Shown piece after piece: positions 1 through 9,294 of a DNA stretch of 64,000 nt. The stretch comes from Bacillus sp. SLBN-46 (lineage in GTDB: Bacteria; Bacillota; Bacilli; Bacillales; Cytobacillaceae). The notes under the pieces were generated by a model. That model did no database searches. It was not told the origin of the DNA and saw nothing but the letters and a program-made list of their open reading frames with translations. Made by a program: the position numbers and the translations under genes. The DNA lies in the NCBI RefSeq assembly GCF_031453555.1, contig NZ_JAVIZM010000001.1, positions 1,619,001 through 1,683,000 of the forward strand, in the 5' to 3' direction. Every line of letters starts with the position of its first letter. The first letter of the stretch is position 1.

Positions 1-1083
1 AGAGGCATCATTGTTTGTGGGAATCTCGAAGACTCAAATTTTGCTGATGCTGTGACCAAACTTTCCACCTCGTTAAACTATCCAATATTGGCGGACCCGT
101 TATCTCAATTAAGAAGCGGGGAACATAGTCATGAAAACATAATTGAGACGTATGATACGTTTTTACGAAATGATGATGCCAAAACCTTTCTGAAGCCGGA
201 AGTGGTGATTCGATTCGGGGCAATGCCGATCTCGAAAGCATTAACGATTTTCTTAAAAGAAAATCATGAAGCGGAGCAATATGTAATCGATGGTGGTGGA
301 GGCTGGCGTGACCCTGCATCGTTATCTACTGAAATGGTTTTTTGTAATGAAACTTTATTTTGTGAGAAGTTGCTTAGCTTTAATGAAAGCAATGGATCTT
401 CTTCATTTTTAAAAGAATGGCGTAAGATTAACGAGCTGACGAAATCGAATATGACACAAATACGAGATATCACAGAATTAAGTGAGGGGCGTCTGTTTTA
501 CCAATTAGCAGATTTATTGCCGGAAGGTTCAACTCTTTTTGTTGGAAATAGCATGCCGATTCGCGACTTAGACAGTTTCTTTCATAATAATGGTAAATCC
601 ATTAAGATCATGGCTAACAGAGGTGCTAACGGAATCGATGGTACTGTGTCCACAGCACTAGGGGCCTCCTTGTATGCTGATTCATTATATCTCGTGTTAG
701 GCGATTTAACCTTTTTCCATGATTTAAATGGTCTTATTGCAGCCAAGCTTTACAATATTGATATCCATATTATCCTAGTGAACAATAATGGGGGCGGAAT
801 CTTTTCCTTCCTTCCACAGTCAGAACACCCTAAGAATTTTGAACTATTGTTTGGTACACCGTTAAACATAGAATTTGAGCACGCCGTTCGCATGTTTAAT
901 GGAAACTTTTCAAAAATCCAAAATTGGGATCAGTTTGAATTGGAAATGAAAAAATCAGTTCACCAGTCTGGTATTAATGTATACGAGGTGGCAACGAACA
1001 GAGGAAAAAATCGTGATGAGCACCGCGAAATTTGGCGTTCTGTTTCCCAGGAAATATCAGAATTTGTCAAAGGAGCTCGTTAA
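1..1083 (+). CDS. menD: MenD, SEPHCHC synthase (5'-truncated)
   Basis: Thiamine-diphosphate enzyme that joins isochorismate and 2-oxoglutarate, the first committed menaquinone step. The reading frame is open from base 1, so the window begins inside the gene; about 360 C-terminal codons are present (family about 570-580 residues). The visible part covers the middle domain and the pyrophosphate domain, with the ThDP/metal signature GDLTFFHDLNG followed by the typical VNNNGGGIFSFLP. An internal ATG at 52 is not the real start. The stop overlaps the menH start (TAATG), so the two genes are translationally coupled. Identification is secure. Confidence 0.95.
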   Translation, partial: RGIIVCGNLEDSNFADAVTKLSTSLNYPILADPLSQLRSGEHSHENIIETYDTFLRNDDAKTFLKPEVVIRFGAMPISKALTIFLKENHEAEQYVIDGGGGWRDPASLSTEMVFCNETLFCEKLLSFNESNGSSSFLKEWRKINELTKSNMTQIRDITELSEGRLFYQLADLLPEGSTLFVGNSMPIRDLDSFFHNNGKSIKIMANRGANGIDGTVSTALGASLYADSLYLVLGDLTFFHDLNGLIAAKLYNIDIHIILVNNNGGGIFSFLPQSEHPKNFELLFGTPLNIEFEHAVRMFNGNFSKIQNWDQFELEMKKSVHQSGINVYEVATNRGKNRDEHREIWRSVSQEISEFVKGAR

Positions 1084-1889
1084 TGGATGTAGTGGTGGAA
1101 GGGCTTAACTATCATGTCGATGTTTATGGGAATGGGTTTCCTTTAGTTTGTTTACATGGATTCACGGGAGATGTAACAACCTGGACTCCTTTTGTTGAGG
1201 ATTGGTTTAAGCGTTCTAAGTTAATCCTTCCTGACATTATTGGACATGGGAAAACGGAGTCCCCTGAAGAAATAGAGCGGTATCATATAGAATCTGCTGC
1301 TCATGATTTAAATAAGCTCCTCGATCATCTTGAGGTGCACCAAGTGGATCTTCTTGGTTATTCAATGGGTGGCAGACTTGCCCTTACTTTTGCTATACTC
1401 TTTCCTGAAAGAGTTCGTAAGTTGATTTTAGAAAGTGCCTCTCCAGGACTATTAACAGAGACTGAAAGAGAACTTCGCCGAATGAAAGATGCTGAACTTG
1501 CAAAGTTTATAAAAGACCGTGGAATTCAAGCATTTGTCGATTACTGGGAGGAGATTCCCTTATTTTCGACCATGAAGAGCTTGCCTAAGTCAATCAATGA
1601 ATCAATAAGGAGTCAGCGTTTAAACAATTCGCCGATAGGACTTGCCAATAGCTTGTTAGGCATGGGCACTGGGGCACAGCCTTCCTGGTGGGGAAGATTG
1701 AATGAACTTGAAATGGATGTCCTGCTGCTTACTGGTAAAAAAGATAATAAGTTTTGTTTACTAGCGGAAAAAATGCTCAAAGAGTTGAAAAACGGAACTT
1801 GGACGATTTTTGAAAACAGTGGACATGCAATTCATGTGGAAGAAAAAGAAAAGTTTGGTACAATAGTAAGTGACTTTCTTAATACATAA
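1083..1889 (+). CDS. menH: MenH-type alpha/beta hydrolase, SHCHC synthase
   Basis: Alpha/beta-hydrolase-fold lyase that removes pyruvate from SEPHCHC to give SHCHC. It has an oxyanion segment HGFTGD, the nucleophile elbow GYSMGG (Ser), an acidic residue in LLTGKKDN and the catalytic His in [10 protein letters not shown]; 268 residues, the usual length. I chose the ATG at 1083 because AAAGGAG lies 8 bases upstream and it overlaps the menD stop by one base; an in-frame ATG at 1032 would extend into menD. Position between menD and menB supports menH (ytxM in B. subtilis) rather than a generic hydrolase. Confidence 0.93.
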   Translation: MDVVVEGLNYHVDVYGNGFPLVCLHGFTGDVTTWTPFVEDWFKRSKLILPDIIGHGKTESPEEIERYHIESAAHDLNKLLDHLEVHQVDLLGYSMGGRLALTFAILFPERVRKLILESASPGLLTETERELRRMKDAELAKFIKDRGIQAFVDYWEEIPLFSTMKSLPKSINESIRSQRLNNSPIGLANSLLGMGTGAQPSWWGRLNELEMDVLLLTGKKDNKFCLLAEKMLKELKNGTWTIFENSGHAIHVEEKEKFGTIVSDFLNT

Positions 1890-1906
1890 TAAAGGAGGAA
1901 ATCATT

Positions 1907-2725
1907 TTGACAGTAGAATGGATTGCAGGACGTAAATATGATGAGATTTTATATGAAACTTATAATGGGATTGCAAAAATCACCATCAACCGTCCTCACG
2001 TACATAATGCCTTCACACCGAAAACAGTCTCTGAGTTAATCGATGCGTTTGCATTTGCACGTGATGATTCAAGCATTGGGGTTATTGTATTAACGGGTGC
2101 TGGAGATAAGGCATTTTGTTCAGGTGGAGACCAATCGGTTCGTGGACATGGTGGATATGTAGGAGAGGACCAAATTCCACGCTTAAATGTTCTTGATCTT
2201 CAACGCTTAATTCGTGTCATTCCTAAGCCAGTCATTGCGATGGTTAAGGGATACGCAATTGGTGGCGGACATGTTCTTCATGTGGTATGTGATTTAACGA
2301 TTGCTGCTGATAATGCTAGATTTGGACAAACTGGTCCTAAAGTGGGTAGCTTTGATGCTGGATATGGTTCAGGGTATCTTGCAAGAATTATTGGACATAA
2401 GAAGGCTCGTGAAATTTGGTACTTATGCCGTCAATACAATGCACAAGAAGCACTTGATATGGGACTTGTAAATACAGTAGTTCCGCTTGAGAAAGTCGAA
2501 GAAGAAACCATTCAATGGTGTAATGAAATACTTGAGAAGAGCCCAACTGCCCTTCGTTTCTTGAAGGCAGCGATGAATGCTGATACTGACGGTTTAGCTG
2601 GTCTACAGCAGTTCGCTGGTGACGCAACATTACTTTACTATACAACGGATGAAGCAAAAGAAGGCCGTGATTCCTTCAAGGAAAAACGTAAACCTGATTT
2701 TGGCCAATTCCCACGTTTTCCTTGA
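1907..2725 (+). CDS. menB: MenB, 1,4-dihydroxy-2-naphthoyl-CoA synthase
   Basis: Crotonase-family enzyme that cyclises o-succinylbenzoyl-CoA to DHNA-CoA. It is 272 residues, as usual, and shows the conserved [11 protein letters not shown] loop, the oxyanion-hole region [17 protein letters not shown] and the active-site segment [14 protein letters not shown]. Start is TTG at 1907, set by an ideal AAAGGAGG 8 bases upstream. It lies 17 bp after menH and is followed by a terminator-like hairpin before menE. Confidence 0.97.
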   Translation: MTVEWIAGRKYDEILYETYNGIAKITINRPHVHNAFTPKTVSELIDAFAFARDDSSIGVIVLTGAGDKAFCSGGDQSVRGHGGYVGEDQIPRLNVLDLQRLIRVIPKPVIAMVKGYAIGGGHVLHVVCDLTIAADNARFGQTGPKVGSFDAGYGSGYLARIIGHKKAREIWYLCRQYNAQEALDMGLVNTVVPLEKVEEETIQWCNEILEKSPTALRFLKAAMNADTDGLAGLQQFAGDATLLYYTTDEAKEGRDSFKEKRKPDFGQFPRFP

Positions 2726-2738
2726 TCAAAAATTGCTT

Positions 2739-2770
2739 ACAGCTTGATGGTTCCCCATCAGGCTGTTTTT
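2739..2770 (+). terminator. Intrinsic terminator-like hairpin between menB and menE
   Basis: A 12-bp stem (acagcttgatgg / ccatcaggctgt, one G-T pair) with a four-base loop is followed directly by TTTTT. It sits 13 bp after the menB stop and about 28 bp before the menE start, so it probably attenuates rather than ends transcription of the men operon. Confidence 0.7.
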
Positions 2771-2797
2771 AATAGAAAAAACGAAGGCGATGATTTA

Positions 2798-4294
2798 ATG
2801 CAATACGAGACTATTCCTAACTTCATAAAGAAACGAGTTTTTTTAACGCCGGATCGGACGGCAGTCTATTTTAACGAGCAGACCTTAACCTTTAAAGAAC
2901 TTTATCAACGTTCCTTTAAGACGGCAGGGCAGCTTCAGGCACTAGGAGTTCAAAAAGATGATTACCTAGCTGTTTTATTAAAAAATCATCTAGACACCAT
3001 TGTAATCTTGTTTGCCCTTCAGTTGTTAGGGGTAAAAGCAGTTATTTTGAATAACCGTTTAACACCAGCAGAATTAGTATGGCAATTGAATGATTCTAAA
3101 GCAGCCTTTCTCCTTGTGGAAGACTCGTTTTCAGATATAGAACAAGCCATAAGAACCGAAATACCATCTCTAGCTACAATGACAAAAAGTGGCTTGTTTA
3201 ACGTGGAAGCAAAAACTCCGGTAATACAAGAGGAAATCAACTTATCAGATACCTGTACGATCATGTATACTTCAGGAACAACAGGCCATCCAAAAGGGGT
3301 TATACAGACCTATGGGAACCACTGGTGGAGTTCGGTCGGATCTGCGTTAAATTTAGGATTTATGGATAGTGATTGCTGGTTATGTGCGGTACCATTGTTC
3401 CATATCAGCGGATTCTCCATTTTGATGCGGAGTGTCATCTATGGCATGCCTATTGTATTACATGAAAGCTTTGATGTGGAACGAACGATTGAAGATATGA
3501 CTACTAAAAATGTCACCATCATGTCTGTGGTAGGAACCATGCTAACCAGGATTGTTGATACACTACAGGAGAGGCGTCTACCTCCTCTTTTTCGCTGTAT
3601 GCTACTGGGCGGAGGACCTGCACCGTTACCTTTATTGAAAGCATGTTTGGAGAAGGATATACCTGTATTCCAAACATATGGAATGACGGAATCCTCCTCA
3701 CAAATCGTGACACTTTCCCCCGAATATAGCTTAACTAAGCTTGGTTCGGCAGGTAAGCCTTTGTTCCCTGCACAGCTTCAAATCAGGCTGGAAGATGAAC
3801 GTATGGCAGAGGTAAATGAAGCTGGTGAAATTGTTGTAAAAGGACCCAATGTTACTCCTGGCTATTTAAATAGACCGGATGCCACAGAAGAGAAAGTACG
3901 CAATGGTTGGTTTTATACCGGAGATATTGGCTATCAGGATGAGGAAGGGTTTTTATTTGTAATCGACCGACGTTCTGATTTAATTATTTCAGGGGGAGAA
4001 AATATTTACCCAGCTGAAATTGAATCGGTCTTGCTCGCCCATTCGGATGTGGCCGAAGCTGGTGTAACTGGGGTAGAGGATATGAAATGGGGACAGGTAC
4101 CCGTTGCATTTATAGTATGTAGGGAAGGCAGAGAATTAGAGGCGGATGTGCTCAGACAGTTTTGTTTACAGCACCTAGCAAAATATAAGGTTCCAAAAGC
4201 ATTTTATTTTACAGAAAGTCTCCCAAGAAATGCTGCAAAAAAATTACTGCGAAGAAATCTCAGAGAATGGCTGAAAGAAGGAAAGGACATATGA
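2798..4294 (+). CDS. menE: MenE, o-succinylbenzoate-CoA ligase
   Basis: Acyl-CoA synthetase (ANL superfamily) that activates o-succinylbenzoate with ATP and CoA. The P-loop TIMYTSGTTGHPKG, the adenylate motif QTYGMTES, the hinge region YTGDIGY...DRRSDLIISGGENIYP and the C-terminal catalytic Lys in LPRNAAKK are all present. I use ATG 2798 (498 aa) with GAAGGCGA upstream; the longer frame from 2744 would begin inside the terminator hairpin and matches nothing in the family. The stop overlaps menC (ATGA). Confidence 0.94.
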   Translation: MQYETIPNFIKKRVFLTPDRTAVYFNEQTLTFKELYQRSFKTAGQLQALGVQKDDYLAVLLKNHLDTIVILFALQLLGVKAVILNNRLTPAELVWQLNDSKAAFLLVEDSFSDIEQAIRTEIPSLATMTKSGLFNVEAKTPVIQEEINLSDTCTIMYTSGTTGHPKGVIQTYGNHWWSSVGSALNLGFMDSDCWLCAVPLFHISGFSILMRSVIYGMPIVLHESFDVERTIEDMTTKNVTIMSVVGTMLTRIVDTLQERRLPPLFRCMLLGGGPAPLPLLKACLEKDIPVFQTYGMTESSSQIVTLSPEYSLTKLGSAGKPLFPAQLQIRLEDERMAEVNEAGEIVVKGPNVTPGYLNRPDATEEKVRNGWFYTGDIGYQDEEGFLFVIDRRSDLIISGGENIYPAEIESVLLAHSDVAEAGVTGVEDMKWGQVPVAFIVCREGRELEADVLRQFCLQHLAKYKVPKAFYFTESLPRNAAKKLLRRNLREWLKEGKDI

Positions 4295-5400
4295 TGAAGT
4301 TTGCGTCAGTTGAACTTTTTGTCATTCAGATGCCCTTAAAATCCCCTTTTTTAACTCATTTAAGTACCGTTGACACTCGAGAGGGAATCATCGTAAAGGT
4401 AACAAATAAAGAGGGGATATCAGGGTATGGGGAAGGAGTGGCTTTTTCATCCCCATGGTACACTGAAGAAACAGTTTCAACCAGCTTACATATGTTAACG
4501 GATTTTCTCATTCCAATATTGCAAAAACATCCAATTACCCACCCTGAGGATATTCACACCCTTTTTCGTTCTATTAGAAGAAACCATATGGCGAAGGCAT
4601 CATTAGAAATGGCCTTATGGGACTTATATGCGAAAATTCATTCAAAGCCTTTATCAAACGTCCTTGGCGGGACCCGCTCACAGATTGCCTCAGGTGTGGT
4701 AGTAGCAACAGATTCAACTTCAAAAGCATTACATCAAATTGAACAATATCTTGATGAGGGATATCAGCGTATTAAAGTTAAGATTCATCCGAACCAGGAT
4801 TATTCCTTCCTTTCAGAAATCCGTCGCTATTACCCAGACATCCCCATTATGGCGGATGCCAATTCTGCGTATACATTAGAGGATATTGACCGCTTAAAAG
4901 CTCTAGATGATTTTAATCTATTGATGATTGAGCAGCCGCTTGCACAAGATGATATTATAGAACACTCCTTGCTTCAAAAAGAACTGAAGACTCCTATTTG
5001 CTTGGATGAAAGCATTGTCAGTTTTGCTGATGCAAAAAAGGCAATCGAGTTCGGCAGCTGTAAGGTGATCAACATCAAAGTGGGACGTGTGGGAGGACTG
5101 TATGAGGCCAAACGAATCCATGACTATTGTTTTGAAAGAGATATCCCTGTTTGGTGTGGCGGCATGATTGAATTTGGTGTATCTCGTGCTCACAATATTG
5201 CGCTTGCTTCCCTTCCTGGATTCACCATACCAGGAGATATCAGTGCATCGAGCCGTTTTTGGGAGGAAGATATCATCACGCCGGAAGTTGTCGTGGAAAA
5301 TGGATTTATTACAGTACCGAATCAACTAGGTATTGGTTTTAATGTAAATGAGAAGAGACTTAATGAGATTCTTTTAACCAAAGAGACTTTTCAATTCTAA
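4291..5400 (+). CDS. menC: MenC, o-succinylbenzoate synthase (NSAR/OSBS type)
   Basis: Enolase-superfamily dehydratase converting SHCHC to o-succinylbenzoate. The catalytic lysine region RIKVKIHP, the three metal-binding acids in MADANS, MIEQPL and CLDES, and the second lysine in INIKVGRVGG are visible. The Gram-positive members of this family often also racemise N-acylamino acids; that is a family fact, not shown here. ATG 4291 overlaps the menE stop; ATG 4294 is equally possible. It is the last gene of the operon, followed by a strong hairpin. Confidence 0.93.
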   Translation: MMKFASVELFVIQMPLKSPFLTHLSTVDTREGIIVKVTNKEGISGYGEGVAFSSPWYTEETVSTSLHMLTDFLIPILQKHPITHPEDIHTLFRSIRRNHMAKASLEMALWDLYAKIHSKPLSNVLGGTRSQIASGVVVATDSTSKALHQIEQYLDEGYQRIKVKIHPNQDYSFLSEIRRYYPDIPIMADANSAYTLEDIDRLKALDDFNLLMIEQPLAQDDIIEHSLLQKELKTPICLDESIVSFADAKKAIEFGSCKVINIKVGRVGGLYEAKRIHDYCFERDIPVWCGGMIEFGVSRAHNIALASLPGFTIPGDISASSRFWEEDIITPEVVVENGFITVPNQLGIGFNVNEKRLNEILLTKETFQF

Positions 5401-5404
5401 TACG

Positions 5405-5442
5405 AAAGAACCAGCCTACGTGTGTCGGCTGGTTCTTCTTTT
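5405..5442. terminator. Bidirectional terminator between menC and DUF1540 gene
   Basis: A 10-bp GC-rich stem AGAACCAGCC / GGCTGGTTCT with a 10-base loop, T-rich on the plus side (TTCTTTTA) and also on the minus side. It separates convergent menC and the small DUF1540 gene. Confidence 0.8.
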
Positions 5443-5450
5443 ATCCTCGA

Positions 5451-5612
5451 TTACGATAATCCGCTTGGTTCAAATGTTTTACAATCCGTTTCCTTATTAC
5501 TATCAGCTGTATCACCAGTATGGCTGACTACATAAATTTGATCTGCACTACATCTATTTCCCTTCGCCCAAAACGAACAGTTATTTACTTCACATAATAC
5601 ATCTTTAGCCAT
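5451..5612 (-). CDS. Small cysteine-motif protein, DUF1540 family
   Basis: A 53-residue protein whose four cysteines (positions 7, 12, 21 and 44) and pattern CEVNNCSFW...C..D.I.V end in DCKTFEPSG, the layout of DUF1540 proteins, small presumed metal-binding proteins common in spore formers. Start ATG at 5612 follows AAGGAGTGATACTTTCA, a good ribosome site. Function is unknown. It stands alone between menC and cydB. Confidence 0.82.
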   Translation of the reverse strand: MAKDVLCEVNNCSFWAKGNRCSADQIYVVSHTGDTADSNKETDCKTFEPSGLS

Positions 5613-5698
5613 TGAAAGTATCACTCCTTATTGGATTTTAAGATACAGGAATAGCATTTGATGATTTCAAGGAAAACATGCCTGCCAGAAAAGGGATA

Positions 5699-6748
5699 TT
5701 ACTTTTTGGGAATGCTTGATTTGCTTTGTCTTAAATAGCGTTTATCATTCATAAATAAGCTCCAAAAGTAAATAAAGCCAGGAAACAAAATGGCAAAACC
5801 AACAATATAAGTAATAAAAATTGCTCGAAAAGAATTAGGGTCTGTAAAAGCAGAATGGATTGTCACTTCAGGATAGACGATATAAGGCAAATGCGCCTTC
5901 CCATACACATAACTGGCTACTAAATATTGTGCGGTTACGGCAATAACAGATAGTCGAGGCCAGCCGGGTGTCTTTGTCTTTTGAGATGGCAACAATAAGC
6001 CAAGCCCACCTACTAAAAAGCAACCAAGTGATAGGTAAAGTAGTGGAAGGTCTTTCATCATTTTTCCATAAATCCAAGCTGCCTCATTTTTTAATGTAAA
6101 CATAATAAGAAATGCCATTATTAAAGAAATGGGCCCAATAAACAATGCATCTCTCCGATAGACACGGTAAGCCTCGAATTCCTCTGAGGCTTTAGAATAG
6201 TCCGCTAATAGAAGAGAGGAAAGGAATAGAGTACTTGTTAGGGCAAATCCGAAAAAAGCATATTCATTGGGGCTCGTAAACAATCCAGCTAAATCTAAGG
6301 TTTGCCGGTTCCCTGAGAAATCCACATAGTTCCCATGTGTAATGGGGAGTACACTAATTAGTAATCCTGGTATGAGTATACCTGATATGCCAGAAATGTA
6401 TGTAAGTGGTTTTTTGTATTCCTCGGCTATATTAGAAAAGACCAGAAACGCGCTACGGATGGACAGTAGTAATAAGATTAGACTCCCTGGGACTAATAAA
6501 ATTGTACCCAGCGTGTAGGCACCCCTCGGAAAAAGACTGTAGACGGCAACAACAAGTGCCACAATAAACGTATTGGTTACCTCCCATGTAGGGGATAGGT
6601 AGCGGTTAGCAATGCTTGTAGCCGTTGCTTTTCTACGGTTAATGTAGAACATCGACCAAAATCCTGCTCCAAAATCCATTGTGGCCATAACAGCATAGAT
6701 AAACACAAATCCCCATAATACTGTTATCGCAAGATAGACATCCAACAT
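5699..6748 (-). CDS. cydB: Cytochrome bd-type quinol oxidase subunit II (YthB-like)
   Basis: Integral membrane partner of the CydA-type subunit encoded 15 bp upstream. The 349-residue protein has about eight to nine hydrophobic segments and the subunit II N-terminal pattern FIYAVMATMDFGAGFW. The gene follows an AGAAGGTGG site. It is closest in arrangement to B. subtilis ythB of the second bd-like oxidase; no cydC/cydD follow, unlike the classical cydABCD operon. Confidence 0.88.
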   Translation of the reverse strand: MLDVYLAITVLWGFVFIYAVMATMDFGAGFWSMFYINRRKATATSIANRYLSPTWEVTNTFIVALVVAVYSLFPRGAYTLGTILLVPGSLILLLLSIRSAFLVFSNIAEEYKKPLTYISGISGILIPGLLISVLPITHGNYVDFSGNRQTLDLAGLFTSPNEYAFFGFALTSTLFLSSLLLADYSKASEEFEAYRVYRRDALFIGPISLIMAFLIMFTLKNEAAWIYGKMMKDLPLLYLSLGCFLVGGLGLLLPSQKTKTPGWPRLSVIAVTAQYLVASYVYGKAHLPYIVYPEVTIHSAFTDPNSFRAIFITYIVGFAILFPGFIYFWSLFMNDKRYLRQSKSSIPKK

Positions 6749-6763
6749 GATTGTTCCACCTTC

Positions 6764-8125
6764 TTATGAATTTGAACTAAACAGTGGTACTCCTTTTTGG
6801 TCCGCACGGTTTAGGTCATCAATAACGGTATTTTTCTTGAAATAATACCGAAGGACAAAAAGAACTGAAAAGGCTAAAATCGCATAGACAATTGCAAACA
6901 GGATGAATAATATCCCTAAATTTGTTGCCGTAGTAACGGAGTCCTTCGTAGAAAGTACATGATAAATGGTCCATGGTTGCCTACCGGTGCAGGCAAAGAC
7001 CCAACCGAATTCAATTCCTAAAACCGCCAAAGGACCAGAAAGGACGTAGAGCCACATTAACCATTTCGGAAAGTGATCTTTTTTCAATACTCGTTTCCAT
7101 GCAAGTCCAAGAAAGGAAATCAGTATGAGTAGGGAACCGATACCAACCATTCCATTAAACAGCGTATGGACAAACAGAGGCGGCCAGTGTTCTTTAGGGA
7201 AATCGTGTAACCCTTTAACAACGGTATCAAAACTATTTCCAGCTAAAAAACTTAATGCCCATGGTATTTCAATCGCCCATTTTATGGTCTCTGTTTCCCG
7301 GTCCGTAAATCCACCAATCGCGAGTGGAGCGTGGGACTGAGTTTCAAATAGCCCTTCAGCAGCTGCTAGCTTCTCTGGTTGGTATTCATGAAGTAGTTGG
7401 GCAGATTCATGCCCATTAAGAGCAGTTAATAAAGAAAATAGACCGCCTACAATAAGACTCAGCAACAAGGCTTTTTGATGGAATTGATAAATTCTTGAAG
7501 GACGATCTGCTTTTAGCATTTTATAGGCTGAGACGGTGGCTACAATAAAGGCCCCTGTTGTATAAGCAGATAGTGCTACATGACCAGCGGTTACGAAAAA
7601 GCTTGGATTAAAGAAAGCTGCCCATGGGTCTACATCTACAATCTTTCCATTGACGATACTAAAACCAGCAGGTGTCCCTTCGAAGGCATGGACATTGGTA
7701 ATCAATACAGCTGAACCCATTGCTCCAATGGCAACGAGGAGTAAACTTGTAATTCTCATCCATGGTGCAATGCGTTCTGCGGCATAGACATAGATGGACA
7801 TAAATAAGGCCTCTATGAAGAAAGCATAAATCTCAATTTGAAAAGGTAATGCCATTACCTTTCCAATCACTTCCATGAACCCGGGCCATAGCAAGGACAA
7901 CTGTACCCCGGCGATTGTACCGGTAGGAATGCCTACTCCGAGAAGAACGGCAAATGCTTTTGTCCATCTTTTAGCCATGACCACATACTCGATATCCTTC
8001 GTTTTTTGATAAATGAGCTCTGCAGTCAATATCATAAACGGTAATCCAACCCCTATAGTAGCAAAGATAATATGAAAGCCCATGGTTGTTCCGAATAGAC
8101 TCCTTGCAATTAATAAATCTTCCAT
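6764..8125 (-). CDS. cydA: Cytochrome bd-type quinol oxidase subunit I (YthA-like)
   Basis: Heme-binding quinol:O2 oxidoreductase subunit, 453 residues, about nine membrane spans. Visible conserved elements: His18 in TTMGFHIIFA (heme b595 ligand), GH in TAGHVALSAY (b558), the short Q-loop with QPEKLAAAEG (quinol-site Lys and Glu), and GRQPW. The short Q-loop places it in the CIO/YthA branch. Would oxidise menaquinol made by the adjacent men operon. A palindrome lies in its promoter region. Confidence 0.9.
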   Translation of the reverse strand: MEDLLIARSLFGTTMGFHIIFATIGVGLPFMILTAELIYQKTKDIEYVVMAKRWTKAFAVLLGVGIPTGTIAGVQLSLLWPGFMEVIGKVMALPFQIEIYAFFIEALFMSIYVYAAERIAPWMRITSLLLVAIGAMGSAVLITNVHAFEGTPAGFSIVNGKIVDVDPWAAFFNPSFFVTAGHVALSAYTTGAFIVATVSAYKMLKADRPSRIYQFHQKALLLSLIVGGLFSLLTALNGHESAQLLHEYQPEKLAAAEGLFETQSHAPLAIGGFTDRETETIKWAIEIPWALSFLAGNSFDTVVKGLHDFPKEHWPPLFVHTLFNGMVGIGSLLILISFLGLAWKRVLKKDHFPKWLMWLYVLSGPLAVLGIEFGWVFACTGRQPWTIYHVLSTKDSVTTATNLGILFILFAIVYAILAFSVLFVLRYYFKKNTVIDDLNRADQKGVPLFSSNS

Positions 8126-8146
8126 GTGGATCTCCCTCTCTAGTTA

Positions 8147-8175
8147 AACATGTATAAATGTATTGTTTACATGTT
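8147..8175. promoter_or_regulatory. Palindromic operator candidate upstream of cydAB
   Basis: Perfect inverted repeat AACATGTA ... TACATGTT with 13 bp between arms, 22 bp upstream of the cydA start. On the minus strand the arms coincide with a possible -35 (TTAACA) and a weak -10. It does not match the known Rex or Fnr consensus; the binding protein is unknown. Confidence 0.4.
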
Positions 8176-8205
8176 AAGGAGGATTATGTAATTTTTTCTA
8201 TTCAT

Positions 8206-8234
8206 AAAAAAAACCTCCCGATGACTCGGGAGGA
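8206..8234 (-). terminator. Terminator of the zinc lipoprotein gene
   Basis: CCTCCCGA/TCGGGAGG 8-bp stem with a 4-base loop followed on the minus strand by eight T residues, directly after the stop of the ZnuA-like gene. Confidence 0.9.
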
Positions 8235-8239
8235 AGATA

Positions 8240-9184
8240 TTAATTATTTAATGCTGTTTTTAATGAATCAAGATTTTTAGCCATTAATGTAAAGTATGTT
8301 TCCTTGTTTTTAATGTCATTTTTTGATAATATGCCAAGGTTGTGAATGGGCAATGCTCTTGCTCCAATTTCCTTTTGAACGACTTTTCCTAGCTTGGATT
8401 GGACGTTTTGTTCGAAAAGAATATAGTGTAAGCCGTCATGATCTGCAACTGATATTATTTTTTCAAGTTCTTTTTGTGTAGGTTCATTCGTTGTTGAAAG
8501 TCCGGAAATACTAATTTGTTCAATTCCATACCGTTTTTCCCAGTAACCAAATGCAGCATGGGTAACGATTATTTTTTTATGCTTTGCTGTTGAAATCGTC
8601 TGCTGATACTGAGTATTGAGCTCATCTAGTTCCGTTGCTAGCTTCTGATAATTGGCTTCGAATAGGTCTTTATTTTTCGGCATTTCTTTAGTTAATCTAT
8701 CACGAATCACGGCTGCCATTTCCTTTGAATAAATAGGATCGAGCCATACATGTGGATTTACATCACTGTGGTGCTCATGGTCGTCGTCCTCTTCTTCGTG
8801 AAGAGTGCTATCTTCCTTTGGTAGTTGAAGTTGGTCCGCAACAGACACCAGCTTTACATTTTCATTTTTTAATGTACCTTTTGCTTTTTCTACAAAACCT
8901 TCTAGTCCAAGACCAATATAGAAAAATAAGTCTGAATCAGCTAAATTCATCATATCCTTTTGGGATGGTTCAAAAGTATGTTCATCTGCACCGGGTGGAT
9001 AAATGGTCTTTACATCGACCAAGTTACCACCAATCCGTTCTGTGAAATATTGCAAGGGAAACACCGTCGTATAAATAGTTAATTTGTCTTTTTTTGGTTG
9101 TGACTGTTCGGCACCGTCTGAACATGCTGATAAAACAAGTGCTAATGGCAACAACAAAGAAAGTAATTGAATGATTTTTTTCAT
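8240..9184 (-). CDS. znuA: Zinc ABC transporter substrate-binding lipoprotein (ZnuA/AdcA type)
   Basis: Cluster A-I metal-binding protein that captures Zn2+ outside the membrane. N-terminal signal with lipobox LSAC (Cys21), metal-binding His in DEHTFEPS, a His/Asp/Glu-rich loop (DDDHEHHSDVNPH), VTHAAFGYW, and an acidic fourth-ligand region. The His-rich loop favours zinc over manganese. A Zur box overlaps its promoter. It is an orphan: no permease or ATPase lies next to it. Confidence 0.9.
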   Translation of the reverse strand: MKKIIQLLSLLLPLALVLSACSDGAEQSQPKKDKLTIYTTVFPLQYFTERIGGNLVDVKTIYPPGADEHTFEPSQKDMMNLADSDLFFYIGLGLEGFVEKAKGTLKNENVKLVSVADQLQLPKEDSTLHEEEDDDHEHHSDVNPHVWLDPIYSKEMAAVIRDRLTKEMPKNKDLFEANYQKLATELDELNTQYQQTISTAKHKKIIVTHAAFGYWEKRYGIEQISISGLSTTNEPTQKELEKIISVADHDGLHYILFEQNVQSKLGKVVQKEIGARALPIHNLGILSKNDIKNKETYFTLMAKNLDSLKTALNN

Positions 9185-9206
9185 AAGAACTCCTCATCCT
9201 ATATTT

Positions 9207-9227
9207 AAATCGGATTTATTACGATTT
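9207..9227. promoter_or_regulatory. Zur box upstream of the zinc lipoprotein gene
   Basis: The 21 bases starting AAATCGGATTT and ending ATTACGATTT match the Bacillus Zur consensus (AAATCGTAATNATTACGATTT) at all but two positions. It lies 23 bp upstream of the start codon, between a possible -35 TTGATA and the coding region on the minus strand, suitable for repression by zinc-loaded Zur. Confidence 0.85.
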
Positions 9228-9272
9228 ATTTATCAAAAAAATTTTAGAATAGAAAAAGAAAATAAAAGAGTA

Positions 9273-9294
9273 TAATACGGAACGATTCCGATTT
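9273..9294. promoter_or_regulatory. Possible second, weaker Zur-like palindrome
   Basis: Contains the exact palindrome CGGAA-CGA-TTCCG; read on the minus strand (AAATCGGAATCGTTCCGTATT) it agrees with the Zur consensus at roughly 15 of 20 positions. It lies 50-90 bp upstream of the first box and between the divergent znuA and ytiB genes. Confidence 0.4.

Noticed and set aside
4918..5325. 135-codon minus-strand frame inside menC
   Set aside because: Entirely antisense to a well-conserved enzyme, no ribosome site, and composition typical of a shadow frame.
8147..8175. Palindrome considered as a Rex or Fnr site
   Set aside because: It lacks TTGTGAA/TTCACAA and TGTGA/TCACA; kept only as an unassigned operator.
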